Origin: Dermatobacter hominis
GTDB lineage: Bacteria > Actinomycetota > Acidimicrobiia > Acidimicrobiales > Microtrichaceae
Length of the DNA stretch: 64,000 nt
Direction of reading: 5' to 3'
Assembly (NCBI RefSeq): GCF_020715685.1
Contig: NZ_CP085840.1
Coordinates: 186,001-250,000 of the forward strand
Shown in pieces: positions 8,434 through 17,294 of the stretch. The notes below the pieces were generated by a model that was not told the origin of the DNA, did no database searches, and saw only the letters and a list, made by a program, of their open reading frames with translations. How positions within the stretch are numbered: position 1 is the first letter of the stretch; the number at the start of each line of letters is the position of its first letter. The position numbers and the translations under genes are program-made.

Positions 8434-9507
8434 TCAGGTGGGCAGCGACACGCCGCGCTCGGCGGCGTAGGCGTCGAGCGTGGCGAGGTGCACGTCCCGC
8501 TGGGTGGGCGACAGCCACGCGACCTCGAACGCGTTGCGGGCGAGCTGCAGGACCTCCGACGTCGACAGGTCCGCCGCGCCGGCGAGCGCCAGGAAGTTCT
8601 CGGTGATGTAGGTCCCGAAGTACGACGGGTCGTCGGAGTTGCAGGTGACGCGGACGCCCGATCGGAGCAGGTCCGAGATCGGGCCGGCCTTCATGTCGCC
8701 GGTCACGAACTCGTTCGAGATCGGACAGCAGGTGAAGCCGATGCCGCGCTGGCGCGCCAGGTCGACGAGGGTTGGGTCCTCGACGATGTTGGTCCCGTGG
8801 TCGATCCGGTCGACGCCGATGTCGTGCAGCGCCTGGCGGATGTGGTCGATCGAGCCGGGCTGGTCGATGTCGCAGTGGCTCGTGACGAGGAAGCCCTCCT
8901 GGCGCGCCCGGGCGAACACTTCGGCGAACTTCGACGGCGGGTTGTCCCGTTCGTCGGAGTCGAGCCCGACGGCGATGATCCACTCCTTGTAGGGGAGCGC
9001 CTCCATCAGCGTCGCCATCGCGTACTCGGGCTGCATGTCGCGCAGGAAGCACATGATCAGCCGGGTCGTCATGCCGAGCTCACGCTCGGCGGTGATGCAC
9101 GCCCGTCGATAGCCGCTGATCACGGTGTCGAACGGGACGCCCCGGCTCGTGTGCGCCTGCGGGTCGAAGAACATCTCGGCGTGGACCACGCCCTGCGAGC
9201 GGGCCTTGGTGAGGTAGGCGAGTGCGAGGTCGTGGAAGTCGTCCGCCGTCACGAGCACCCGCATCGCCGGGTAGTAGATCGTGAGGAACGCCGTCAGCGA
9301 CTCGAGCCGGTACGTGGCGCGGATCTCCTCGACGGTCTTCTCGGGCAGCTCGATGCCGTTGCGCTCCGCCAGCGCCATCTTCAGCTCGGGCTCGAGCGTG
9401 CCCTCGAGGTGGACGTGCAGCTCCGCCTTGGGCAGCCCCTCGATGAACGCGGCCAGCTCGGGGTCCACGCCGCCTGCGGTGCTCGGGTCGGTGAGGTCGA
9501 TCGACAT
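8434..9507 (-). CDS. Adenosine/adenine deaminase family protein
   Basis: A 357-residue member of the purine deaminase amidohydrolases. Metal ligands H31 and H33 sit in ELHVHLEG; further conserved blocks are TSHCDI (zinc His), RIDHGTNIVED and CNSDDPSYFGTY (catalytic Asp pair). The SDDPxYF block and the tight CPISN segment resemble the adenine-deaminase branch as much as classical adenosine deaminases, so the base specificity is left open. Function: hydrolytic deamination in purine salvage. A TACGGT box (9514-9519, minus strand) ends 6 nt before the ATG at 9507, consistent with leaderless transcription. Divergent from the winged-helix gene at 9608. Confidence 0.9.
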   Translation of the reverse strand: MSIDLTDPSTAGGVDPELAAFIEGLPKAELHVHLEGTLEPELKMALAERNGIELPEKTVEEIRATYRLESLTAFLTIYYPAMRVLVTADDFHDLALAYLTKARSQGVVHAEMFFDPQAHTSRGVPFDTVISGYRRACITAERELGMTTRLIMCFLRDMQPEYAMATLMEALPYKEWIIAVGLDSDERDNPPSKFAEVFARARQEGFLVTSHCDIDQPGSIDHIRQALHDIGVDRIDHGTNIVEDPTLVDLARQRGIGFTCCPISNEFVTGDMKAGPISDLLRSGVRVTCNSDDPSYFGTYITENFLALAGAADLSTSEVLQLARNAFEVAWLSPTQRDVHLATLDAYAAERGVSLPT

Positions 9508-9607
9508 GGGCCGACCGTATGCCCGGCTCCGGCCCCTGCCCAGCGCGCGCGTGACGTGTTCAAGCGCTGTTCACACGCCGCGCCCGGCCGGGGTAGGTGG
9601 TCGGGTC

Positions 9608-10708
9608 ATGACGTCGAGCGGTGACGATCGGAGCCGGGCGTTGGCTCGGCGGCTGCGGGCGCACGGCCTGGACCGGCGCAGCGCCGAGGACGACGTCGCC
9701 GTGGTCGGCTGCGGGTTCCAGGACGCCGGCGAGGGCACCGCTCCGGCGTCGCTCGCGCTGCGGGTCGGAGCCGACGCCCTCGTGGACGCCGATGACCCCG
9801 CCGGTGCGCCGCTGGACCGGCGCTGGGCGGTCGCGATGACGCTGCGAGGCGTCCCGCACCTGCACCGCCGAGCCGACCTGCCGTCCCTCCGGGCGGCGAT
9901 GGCGACCACCGACCGGGACGACCTCGAGGCGGTGTGCGGGCCGCTGCCCGACGGCGTGGACGACGTCGAGGACACGGTGGGCGAGGTGGCCGCCGCGCTC
10001 CAGGAGGCGATCGGCGAGGGCGACCGCACGAAGGCGGAGCTGTCCCGTGCCGGCAGCGCCGGGCTCCGTCCCGTGCTGGTGCCGCACTGCGAGCGGTGCG
10101 GCACCGCCCACGTCATCGACGGGCTCTTCCGCCTGGCCACCCTGCGGGCCGGGCTGGAGCTCGTGGCCGGTGCCCGGACCCAGACGTTCCGGCGCTGGCG
10201 TGACGTGACGGACGACCCGGGCCCGGAGCCGCCGCACCCTCGGACGGTGGCCGCCGCTCGCACCCGCCTCGTCGGGGCGGCGACCGCGTCGGCCGCACCG
10301 TGGGACCGGGACCAGCTGGCCGCCTGGATCGGCTGGCACCCGCGCTCGGTCGTCGCAGCGATGGAGGGCGACGGCACGCCGCCGCCCCGGTCCCGCTCGC
10401 TGCGACGGCACGCCCGACTGCTCCCGGCCCGCGACCCCTGGCTGCGGGGGAGCGACCGGGACCTGCTGCTCGGTCGCCACGCCGACCGTCGTGGCGACGT
10501 CTTCCGGTCGCTCGGCGCCCCCGGGGTCGTGCTGGTCGACGGCGAGGTCGTCGGCACGTGGCGGCAGCGGAAGGCCGGGCGCCGCCTCCGGGTCGAGCTC
10601 GACGCGTGGCGGCGGCTGACGGCGGACGACCGCGACGAGCTCGACGAGGACGCCGCAGTGGTGGCCCGCGCCAGGGGGCTGGCGCCGCCCGACGGGATCG
10701 CCGGCTAG
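9608..10708 (+). CDS. AlkZ/YcaQ-like winged-helix DNA-binding protein
   Basis: A 366-residue protein resembling the HTH_42 (winged helix DNA-binding, AlkX/AlkZ-like) family. The C-terminal block LLLGRHADRRGDVFRSLGAPGVVLVDGEVVGTWR is the conserved terminal hairpin of the family, and CERCGTAHV in the middle resembles a metal- or fold-stabilising Cys pair. Some relatives are DNA glycosylases that unhook interstrand crosslinks or alkylated bases; the catalytic QxQ motif of characterised AlkZ enzymes was not identified, so activity is uncertain. The ATG at 9608 is chosen; a TAGGTG box lies 8 nt upstream. It is convergent with G6PD, and the two stop codons share the bases CTAG. Confidence 0.72.
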   Translation: MTSSGDDRSRALARRLRAHGLDRRSAEDDVAVVGCGFQDAGEGTAPASLALRVGADALVDADDPAGAPLDRRWAVAMTLRGVPHLHRRADLPSLRAAMATTDRDDLEAVCGPLPDGVDDVEDTVGEVAAALQEAIGEGDRTKAELSRAGSAGLRPVLVPHCERCGTAHVIDGLFRLATLRAGLELVAGARTQTFRRWRDVTDDPGPEPPHPRTVAAARTRLVGAATASAAPWDRDQLAAWIGWHPRSVVAAMEGDGTPPPRSRSLRRHARLLPARDPWLRGSDRDLLLGRHADRRGDVFRSLGAPGVVLVDGEVVGTWRQRKAGRRLRVELDAWRRLTADDRDELDEDAAVVARARGLAPPDGIAG

Positions 10709-12231
10709 CCCTTCTCCCTCCAACGGCGCTCGAACGGGAGCCGCCAGGTGTGCGGGGCGATCATCGAGTGCATCGCCGTCGGACCCCACGACCCGCGCCG
10801 GTACAGGTGCACCGCCGGCGGATCGTCGAGCAGCGGCTGCGACACCTCCCAGAGGCGCTCGATGCCCTCGGCGCTCGTGAACAGCGTCTGGTCGCCGTGC
10901 ATCGCGTCGTAGATGAGGCGCTCGTAGGCCTCGAGAACGTGCTCCTCGTCCTCGGTCTCCTGGAGGGCGAACTGCAGGCTCAGCTTGTCGAGCACCATGC
11001 CGGGCCCCGGGCGCTTGCCGTAGAAGGACAGCGAGAGCTTGGGCGAGTCCGACAGGTCGAAGGTCAGGTGGTCGGGTCCGTAGCTGCTGACGTTCGACTC
11101 GGCGGGGAACATGCTGCGCGGCGGTTCCTTGAAGGCCACCGACACGATGCGGGCCCCCTCGGCCATCTCCTTGCCGGTCCGCAGGTAGAACGGCACGCCG
11201 GCCCAGCGCCAGTTGTCGATCTCGCAGCGGAGCGCGACGAACGTCTCGGTCTCGGAGTCGTCCGCCACGCCCGGGGTGTCGCGGTAGCCCTCGTACTGGC
11301 CCCGGGTGACGCACTGCGCGTCGAGCGGGAGCATCGAGCGGAAGACCTGGTCCTTCTCCTCGTTGATCGCGTCGGGCTCGAGCGCGGTCGGCGGCTCCAT
11401 GGCGACGAACGCCAGGATCTGGAAAAGGTGGGTGACGACCATGTCCCGGAACGCCCCGGCCGAGTCGTAGGTCGTGCCCCGGGAGCCGACCGACAGCGTC
11501 TCGGGCACGTCGATCTGCACGTGGTCGATGAGCTGGCGGTTCCAGATCGGCTCGAACAGGCCGTTGGCGAACCGGAAGGCGAGGATGTTGAGCGCCGCCT
11601 CCTTGCCGAGGAAGTGGTCGATGCGGAAGACCTGCTCCGGGTCGAAGATCTCGTTGACCGTCGCGTTGAGCGCCCGCGACGTCTCGAGGTCGAAGCCGAA
11701 CGGCTTCTCCATGACGATCCGGGCGCCGTGGTTGAGCCCGGTGGCGCCGAGCGTGCGCACCACGTCGGGCGCCGCCGCCGGCGGGATGCTGAGGTAGTGG
11801 AGCAGCCGGCACTCGCCGTCGAGCTGCGACTCCATCTCCCGCACCCTGGTGACGAGCCCCGACGCGCCGGCCGACATCGGGACGTAGCCGAGCTCGGCCG
11901 AGAACGCCTGCCAGTCGTCGGGGTCGACGCCGCCGCGCACGAAGTCGCGGGCGGCGTCGAGCGCCATCTCCCGGAACCCGTCGTCGTCGAGGTCCTCCAC
12001 CGAGGTGCCGAGGATCCGCGTCTCGGGGAGCATGCCCGCCCGGTGGAGTCGGAAGAGGCCGGGCAGCAGCTTGCGGCGGGCCAGGTCACCGGTCGCGCCG
12101 AACAGCACGATGACGTGGGGGTGCACGCCTCGCCCCAGCGGCGCCGAGCGCGTGGGAGCCGTCAGCGTCGCGCCGTCGAAGTGCGGTCGAGGTGCGCCGT
12201 CGGCGGGCGCGGTGGGGTCCAGGGCGGTCAC
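10705..12231 (-). CDS. zwf: Glucose-6-phosphate 1-dehydrogenase
   Basis: A 508-residue enzyme of normal length, catalysing the NADP-dependent oxidation of glucose 6-phosphate to 6-phosphogluconolactone, the entry to the pentose phosphate pathway. The nucleotide-binding loop is GATGDLARRKLLPGLF near the N-terminus; the active-site signature RIDHFLGKEA is present, as are FYLRTGKEM and MHGDQTLFT near the C-terminus. The GTG at 12231 (VTALDPTAPADG) has CGGAG 8-9 nt upstream and the family begins here, although the frame continues far upstream. No pgl, tal, tkt or opcA neighbour is present, so it stands alone. Its stop overlaps that of the convergent winged-helix gene. Confidence 0.95.
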   Translation of the reverse strand: MTALDPTAPADGAPRPHFDGATLTAPTRSAPLGRGVHPHVIVLFGATGDLARRKLLPGLFRLHRAGMLPETRILGTSVEDLDDDGFREMALDAARDFVRGGVDPDDWQAFSAELGYVPMSAGASGLVTRVREMESQLDGECRLLHYLSIPPAAAPDVVRTLGATGLNHGARIVMEKPFGFDLETSRALNATVNEIFDPEQVFRIDHFLGKEAALNILAFRFANGLFEPIWNRQLIDHVQIDVPETLSVGSRGTTYDSAGAFRDMVVTHLFQILAFVAMEPPTALEPDAINEEKDQVFRSMLPLDAQCVTRGQYEGYRDTPGVADDSETETFVALRCEIDNWRWAGVPFYLRTGKEMAEGARIVSVAFKEPPRSMFPAESNVSSYGPDHLTFDLSDSPKLSLSFYGKRPGPGMVLDKLSLQFALQETEDEEHVLEAYERLIYDAMHGDQTLFTSAEGIERLWEVSQPLLDDPPAVHLYRRGSWGPTAMHSMIAPHTWRLPFERRWREKG

Positions 12232-12329
12232 ATACCCACGCTCCGGAAGGGGTGTTACGGCGATGTTGCCCCGGGAGGGAGAATCCGTGAACCGGGCGCC
12301 GGGACCGCGAGGCGGCGCGCTCGCGCCGG

Positions 12330-12335
12330 TACGAT
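12330..12335 (+). promoter_or_regulatory. -10 box TACGAT of a leaderless start
   Basis: TACGAT ends 7 nt before the GTG at 12343, so transcription should start at or next to the start codon. Confidence 0.55.
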
Positions 12336-12342
12336 CCGCGCC

Positions 12343-13335
12343 GTGGCGACGGGTGGTGCGAGTTCCTGGTCCAGACGGGCACGCCGGCGAGACGACGGGA
12401 GCGAGCTGTGCTTCCGGACCGTCCACGGCTACCAGCGGGCCTACCGGATGGCGGGCTCCGGTCCGCCGATCCTGCTGATCCACGGCATCGGCGACGAGTC
12501 GAGCAGCTGGATGCCGGTGCTGCCCGCGCTGGCCGAGCGCCACACGGTCATCGCCCCCGACCTGCTCGGGCACGGATCGTCGGACAAGCCCCGTGCCGAC
12601 TACTCGGTCGCGGCGTTCTCGAACGGCATGCGCGACCTGCTCGACGTGCTCGACGTCGATCGTGTGACCGTGGTGGGTCACTCGCTCGGCGGGGGTGTGG
12701 CCGCGCAGCTGGCCTACCAGTACCCGGAGCGCGTCGAGCGGCTCGTGCTGATCGGCACCGGCGGCGTCGGGCGTGAGGTCAGCCCCGTGCTGCGGGCCGC
12801 GGCGGCACCGCTGTCGGAGCTCGGGATGGCGCCGCTCATGGTCCCCGGCGCCAACGAGGTCGTCGGCGCGGTGCTCGGCGTGCTCGGCCGGCTGGGCCTC
12901 GACATCGGCCGGGACGCTGGGGAGGTGGCTCGGGTCCTGCGGGGCATGCCCGACCGGCGCCAGCGGGCTGCGTTCGGCCGCACGCTGCGGGCCGTCGTCG
13001 ACCGGCGGGGACAGCTCGTCACGATGCTCGACCGCGCCTACCTCGCCGAGTCGATGCCCGTGCTCCTGGCCTGGGGCGACCACGACGGGATCATCCCGGT
13101 CGAGCACGCGCAGCGGGCGCACGAGGCCATGCCCGGCAGCCGGTTGTCGATCTACGAGGGCGCCGGGCACTTCCCGCACCACGCCGATCCGGACCGCTTC
13201 GTCGCGGAGCTGAACGCCTTCGTCGACGAGACCCGGCCCTACCTGTCCGACCGACGGGCCCGGCGGCGGCTCCTCCTGCAGGGACCGGGCGGCGTCGCCG
13301 TCGACGAGCCCGAGGAGCCGGCGCTCCTCGGCTGA
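12343..13335 (+). CDS. Alpha/beta-fold hydrolase
   Basis: A 330-residue alpha/beta hydrolase. The oxyanion region is LLIHGIGDESSSW, the nucleophile elbow is VVGHSLGGG (Ser in GHSLG), the acid strand is VLLAWGDHDGIIP and the catalytic His is in GAGHFPHHADP. The set is complete, so it should be active. The family includes esterases, lipases and C-C hydrolases, so the substrate cannot be assigned; the LLGHGSSDKP block is typical of the epoxide hydrolase/haloperoxidase-like group. GTG at 12343 is preferred because TACGAT sits 7 nt upstream. The C-terminus ends in a short basic and acidic tail (RRARRRLL...DEPEEPALLG). Divergent from zwf. Confidence 0.87.
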   Translation: MATGGASSWSRRARRRDDGSELCFRTVHGYQRAYRMAGSGPPILLIHGIGDESSSWMPVLPALAERHTVIAPDLLGHGSSDKPRADYSVAAFSNGMRDLLDVLDVDRVTVVGHSLGGGVAAQLAYQYPERVERLVLIGTGGVGREVSPVLRAAAAPLSELGMAPLMVPGANEVVGAVLGVLGRLGLDIGRDAGEVARVLRGMPDRRQRAAFGRTLRAVVDRRGQLVTMLDRAYLAESMPVLLAWGDHDGIIPVEHAQRAHEAMPGSRLSIYEGAGHFPHHADPDRFVAELNAFVDETRPYLSDRRARRRLLLQGPGGVAVDEPEEPALLG

Positions 13336-13427
13336 CCGCCCCCGGTCCCCTGCGAGAACTCCGAGGGCCGTTCGAGAAACGTGTCAGGAGACCCTCACAT
13401 CCCGATGTCGGGCGCCGATGGGAGGGC

Positions 13428-13937
13428 GTGGCACGACGAGAGACGACCAGCGCAGTCCTGGCCTCCGGAGGGAGGCTCCCGGTCCTGGTGATGCGGCGCG
13501 ACGAGCACGACGCCGCCGTGATGACCCGGCACCTGCGGCACTCCAACCGGCTCGACGTGTCGGTGGTCCGACCTCCCGACCTGGTCCGCACGCCGTTGCG
13601 GTGGCCCGAGGACCCGAGGATCGTGCCGCTCGCGCTGTGCGTCCTGTTCCGCGACCGCCCGTCCACCGTCGCGGCGGCCGAGCGGCTGGTCCACCACGTC
13701 GGCGAGGTGCCGGTCATCGGCGTGCTCGACGTGCCGTACCCCGACGCCGAGACCGCCGACATGGCCGCCGACCTCGTCGGTGCCGGCGTGGAGGACGTGG
13801 TCGACATCGACCACCTCACGCCGCTCGTCCTGGAGCAGATCGTGGTCGCGGCGATCGACCGCCGGGTGTCCGGCGTGCTGCACCTCGGCGACTCGATGCC
13901 GCTCCCCGGCGGCGTCGCCACCCGCGCCATCGGCTGA
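13428..13937 (+). CDS. Small alpha/beta protein, receiver-like (uncertain)
   Basis: A 169-residue open frame with regularly alternating strands and helices: LPVLVMRRDEHDAAVMTRHL, IVPLALCVLFRD, VPVIGVLDVPY, AGVEDVVDIDHLTPLVLEQIVVAAI. This resembles the CheY-type receiver fold, including the 'AGxxDxV' turn before the last helix. No clear phospho-acceptor Asp at the end of strand 3 or Lys in strand 5 is visible, so if it is a receiver it is degenerate. GTG 13428 has GGAGGG almost adjacent (spacing 1), which is suboptimal, so the start is uncertain. No histidine kinase is nearby. An alternative frame over the same DNA gives an Arg-rich product and was judged a shadow. Confidence 0.55.
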   Translation: MARRETTSAVLASGGRLPVLVMRRDEHDAAVMTRHLRHSNRLDVSVVRPPDLVRTPLRWPEDPRIVPLALCVLFRDRPSTVAAAERLVHHVGEVPVIGVLDVPYPDAETADMAADLVGAGVEDVVDIDHLTPLVLEQIVVAAIDRRVSGVLHLGDSMPLPGGVATRAIG

Positions 13938-13995
13938 CGTCGTCGACCACGGCCGGGGGCGCCGTCGCGATCTCAGGACGGTGGCGCGGTTCGGA

Positions 13996-14001
13996 TAGCC
14001 T
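13996..14001 (+). promoter_or_regulatory. -10 box TAGCCT upstream of the acyl-CoA dehydrogenase
   Basis: The TAGCCT box predicts a start near 14008 and a leader of about 95 nt, which contains a perfect palindrome and a second short hairpin. Confidence 0.4.
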
Positions 14002-14048
14002 GCGTCGGACTTCCCTGGGGGCCGCCAGCGGGAGCGCCCTCCAGCCCC

Positions 14049-14062
14049 GGACCCATGGGTCC
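14049..14062. promoter_or_regulatory. 14-bp perfect palindrome in the dehydrogenase leader
   Basis: GGACCCATGGGTCC is self-complementary. A second stem, CCCCG/CGGGG, follows directly. Both lie between the predicted start of transcription and the GTG at 14104, so they could be an operator or an RNA structure. Confidence 0.4.
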
Positions 14063-14103
14063 AGCCCCGGTCCCACGGGGTCTCGTCAGACGCAGGAGAA
14101 GCA

Positions 14104-15255
14104 GTGCTCCAACTGACCGAGGAACACCAGCTGTTCCGCCAGACCGCGCGCGAGGTCGTCGAGAAGGAGATCGACGCGTACGCCGACGACTGGGAGCGCG
14201 CCGGGGACTTCCCGGCCCACCAGCTCTTCCGGCGCTTCGGCGAGCTCGGCCTCCTGGGCGTCGAGTACGACCCGGCCTACGGCGGCGGGGGAGCGGACCA
14301 CTCGTTCACGATGATCCTCGGCGAGGAGCTCGGGCGGGCCGCCTCGCTCGGCGTCTCGATGGCCATCACGGTCCAGACCGACATGGCCACGCCCGCGCTG
14401 CACCGGTTCGGCACGCACGAGCTGAAGGAGCGGTACCTGCGCCCGGCGATCGCCGGCGAGCACGTCGCGGCGATCGGCGTCTCCGAACCCGACGCCGGCT
14501 CCGACGTCGCCGGCCTTCGCACCCGGGCCGTGCGCGACGGCGACGAGTGGGTGATCAACGGCACCAAGCTCTGGATCACGAACGGCACCCAGGCCGACTG
14601 GATCTGCCTGCTGTGCCGCACCTCCGACGAGGGCGGCTATCGCGGCATGTCGCAGGTGATCGTGCCGACCGACGTGGATGGCTTCTCGGTCAGCCGCAAG
14701 CTCGACAAGCTCGGCATGCGGGCGTCCGACACCGCCGAGCTGAGCTTCGACGACGTGCGGGTGCCGGTGTCGAACACGATCGGCGAGATCGGTCGCGGGT
14801 TCCAGCAGCAGATGGCCCAGTTCCAGAACGAGCGCATGATCGCGGCGTACCAGATGGTCGGCGCCACCGAGCTCGCCCTCGAGCGGACGATCGCCTACCT
14901 GAAGGAGCGCCAGGCCTTCGGCGCCCCCCTGCTGGCCAACCAGTCGCTGCAGTACGAGCTGGCCGACATCGCAGCCGACCTCGACATGGCCCGCCACCAC
15001 AACTGGGCCGCCGTCGCCGCGGCCCTCCAGGGCGAGGACATCACCCGACAGGCCACCGTCGCCAAGCTGAAGACCGCCCGCCTCGCCCGGCGCATGGCCG
15101 ACGTGGCCGTGCAGTTCCACGGAGGCATGGGCTACGTCGAGGAGAACTGGCCGGCCCGCTTCTTCCGTGACACCCGCCTGTGGTCCATCGGGGGAGGTGC
15201 GGACGAGGTCATGCTCCGCACCCTCGCCCGCATGAACGGCATCGTCGGCGACTGA
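14104..15255 (+). CDS. Acyl-CoA dehydrogenase
   Basis: A 383-residue flavoenzyme of normal length. It has the family signatures AAIGVSEPDAGSDVAGL (FAD/substrate loop), WITNGTQADW, LDKLGMRASDTAELSFDDVRVP, and a C-terminal VQFHGGMGYVEENWPARFFRDTR followed by IGGGADEVMLRTLAR. The enzyme introduces the C2-C3 double bond in acyl-CoA esters; the chain preference is unknown, with some resemblance to citronellyl-/short-branched-chain types. The GTG at 14104 has AGGAGA 5-10 nt upstream. The Kup gene follows after 11 nt, suggesting co-transcription without an obvious functional link. Confidence 0.92.
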   Translation: MLQLTEEHQLFRQTAREVVEKEIDAYADDWERAGDFPAHQLFRRFGELGLLGVEYDPAYGGGGADHSFTMILGEELGRAASLGVSMAITVQTDMATPALHRFGTHELKERYLRPAIAGEHVAAIGVSEPDAGSDVAGLRTRAVRDGDEWVINGTKLWITNGTQADWICLLCRTSDEGGYRGMSQVIVPTDVDGFSVSRKLDKLGMRASDTAELSFDDVRVPVSNTIGEIGRGFQQQMAQFQNERMIAAYQMVGATELALERTIAYLKERQAFGAPLLANQSLQYELADIAADLDMARHHNWAAVAAALQGEDITRQATVAKLKTARLARRMADVAVQFHGGMGYVEENWPARFFRDTRLWSIGGGADEVMLRTLARMNGIVGD

Positions 15256-15266
15256 GCCTTCGCGAA

Positions 15267-17165
15267 GTGTCCGTCGTACGACGCAAGGACCGCGTCCACC
15301 CGGCCAAGGTGGGCGCAGGCGGGGCAGCGCTCGCGCTGGGCGCGCTCGGGGTGGTGTTCGGCGACATCGGGACGAGCCCGCTGTACGCCTTCCGCGAGAC
15401 GTTCGAGCACCACCACATCCCGGTGGACCGGGCCAACGTGATCGGGGCCTGCTCCCTGGTGCTGTGGTCGATGATCCTCATCGTCACGGTCAAGTACGTG
15501 GTGTTCATCCTCCGGGCGGACAACCACGGGGAGGGCGGCATCCTCGCCCTCACCACGCTGGTCGTGGGCGACCGCAAGAAGGTCACCGGCGTCATGGCGA
15601 CGCTCCTCCTGCTCGGCCTGTTCGGCATGGCGCTGCTCTACGGGGACGGCGTGATCACCCCGGCCATCTCGGTGCTGTCGGCGACCGAGGGCCTCGAGGT
15701 CGCGAACGAGTCGTTCGCCGCGTGGGTGCTGCCGCTCGCCGTCGTGATCCTCATCGGCCTGTTCGCGATCCAGAACCGGGGGACGGGCACGGTCGGCAAG
15801 CTCTTCGGGCCGATCATGTTCATCTGGTTCGCGGTGCTGACGGTCCTGGGCATCAGCCGGATCGTGGACGACCTGTCGATCTTCGAGGCGGTCAACCCGG
15901 TCCACGCCGCCGAGTACCTGACCAGCAACGGCTTCGACGGCTTCCTGTCCCTGGGCTCGGTCTTCCTGGTCGTCACCGGCGGCGAGGCGCTGTACGCGGA
16001 CCTCGGCCACTTCGGCCGCCGGCCCATCCGCATGGCGTGGTTCGCGGTGGCGTTCCCGGCGCTGACGCTGAACTACTTCGGCCAGGGCGCGCTGCTGCTC
16101 GACGAGCCCGAGGCGATCTCGAACCCGTTCTTCCTGATGGGCCCCCAGTGGGCCCGTTGGCCGCTGGTGGTGCTGGCGACGTTCGCAGCGATCATCGCCT
16201 CGCAGGCGCTGATCTCCGGCGCCTTCTCGATGACCGTCCAGGCGATGCAGCTCGACTACCTGCCCCGCATGACCGTGCGCCACACCTCCGCCGACCACGT
16301 CGGCCAGGTGTACCTCCCGCTGCTCAACTGGCTGCTCGCCGCAGGCTGCATCGGGCTGGTGCTCGGCTTCCAGCAGTCCTCCGCGCTGGCGGCGGCGTAC
16401 GGGATCGCGGTGACCGCCACGATGTTCGTGACGACGCTGCTCTTCTACAAGCTGCTCCGGCTGAACTGGGGCTGGACCGCACCGCGCGCACTGGCGCTGT
16501 GCCTGCCGCTCGGCGCCCTGGAGCTCGGCTTCTTCGGCGCCAACGTCTTCAAGATCCCCGCGGGCGGCTGGTTCCCGCTCCTCGTGGGCGCGCTGATCAT
16601 GATCGCCATGACCACGTGGCGGACGGGCCGGCGGGTGGTGGCCGAGCGCCTCAGCGTCGGCCGCGTGCCGATCAAGGACTTCATCGCCCGCCTTCCCGAG
16701 GACATCGCCCGGGCACCGGGGACGGCCGTGTTCATGTTCCGCGGCGACGGCGTCGCGCCGCCGTCGCTGCTGGCCAACACGAAGCACAACCGGGTCCTGC
16801 ACCGTCGGGTGATCCTGCTGTCGGTCGTGACCGCCGCGGAGCCCTACGTGCCGGAGTCGGACCGCGTCGAGATCGAGGAGTTCGGCCGCGGCCTCTGCCA
16901 GATCACGCTGCACCACGGCTTCATGGAGGAGCTCAGCGTCCCGCAGGCCATCGACCGGCTCGAGATCGGCGGCGCCGAGCTCGACGTCAACGACGTCACC
17001 TTCTTCCTCGGACGGGAGACGGTGATCCCGAGCGAGATCGTCTCGATGGCGCCCTGGCGGGAGCGTCTGTTCGCGTTCATGCTGCGGGCCGCGGCGTCGG
17101 CGTCGCGGTTCTTCAAGCTGCCCCCCGAGCAGGTCGTCGAGGTCGGCTCGCAGGTCGAGATCTGA
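15267..17165 (+). CDS. kup: KUP-family potassium uptake protein
   Basis: A 632-residue polytopic membrane protein with the KUP/HAK signature LGVVFGDIGTSPLYAFRETF near the N-terminus, GVITPAISVLSATEGLEV in the next transmembrane block, and about 12 hydrophobic segments to residue ~450, followed by a cytoplasmic domain (DFIARLPEDIARAPGTAVFMF...). It takes up potassium, probably by proton symport. GTG 15267 (VSVVRRKDRVHPAKV) gives the usual short basic N-terminus. It begins 11 nt after the acyl-CoA dehydrogenase stop. The TPP riboswitch of the next transcription unit starts shortly after its end. Confidence 0.95.
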   Translation: MSVVRRKDRVHPAKVGAGGAALALGALGVVFGDIGTSPLYAFRETFEHHHIPVDRANVIGACSLVLWSMILIVTVKYVVFILRADNHGEGGILALTTLVVGDRKKVTGVMATLLLLGLFGMALLYGDGVITPAISVLSATEGLEVANESFAAWVLPLAVVILIGLFAIQNRGTGTVGKLFGPIMFIWFAVLTVLGISRIVDDLSIFEAVNPVHAAEYLTSNGFDGFLSLGSVFLVVTGGEALYADLGHFGRRPIRMAWFAVAFPALTLNYFGQGALLLDEPEAISNPFFLMGPQWARWPLVVLATFAAIIASQALISGAFSMTVQAMQLDYLPRMTVRHTSADHVGQVYLPLLNWLLAAGCIGLVLGFQQSSALAAAYGIAVTATMFVTTLLFYKLLRLNWGWTAPRALALCLPLGALELGFFGANVFKIPAGGWFPLLVGALIMIAMTTWRTGRRVVAERLSVGRVPIKDFIARLPEDIARAPGTAVFMFRGDGVAPPSLLANTKHNRVLHRRVILLSVVTAAEPYVPESDRVEIEEFGRGLCQITLHHGFMEELSVPQAIDRLEIGGAELDVNDVTFFLGRETVIPSEIVSMAPWRERLFAFMLRAAASASRFFKLPPEQVVEVGSQVEI

Positions 17166-17179
17166 CCGCGGCCGTCGGA

Positions 17180-17185
17180 TAGGGT
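17180..17185 (+). promoter_or_regulatory. -10 box TAGGGT of the thiamine operon
   Basis: TAGGGT lies 15 nt before the conserved TPP aptamer, placing the transcription start near 17193. Confidence 0.5.
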
Positions 17186-17197
17186 CGGGGCACCAAC

Positions 17198-17292
17198 CGA
17201 ATCCGGGGAGCTCGGGACACCGGGCTGAGAGGGTGGCTGCAGACGCCACCGACCCGTCTGAACCTGAACTGGGTAATGCCAGCGGAGGGAGC
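17198..17292 (+). ncRNA. TPP (thiamine pyrophosphate) riboswitch
   Basis: The conserved elements of the THI box are all present: CTGAGAG at 17225-17231, a P4/P5 arm, ACCTGAAC at 17262-17269, and TAATGCCAGCG at 17274-17284. The 3' end of the aptamer (GGAGGGA, 17284-17290) is also the ribosome-binding site of the ATG at 17295, so ligand binding should hide it: translational control, as is common for TPP riboswitches. It governs thiamine pyrophosphokinase and the thiamine transporter genes. Confidence 0.95.
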
Positions 17293-17294
17293 AC

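Noticed and set aside
13418..14116. Alternative frame over the receiver-like gene
   Set aside because: Product is almost entirely Arg/Ala/Gly/Pro, a shadow; the 13428 frame has a regular alternating secondary-structure pattern.
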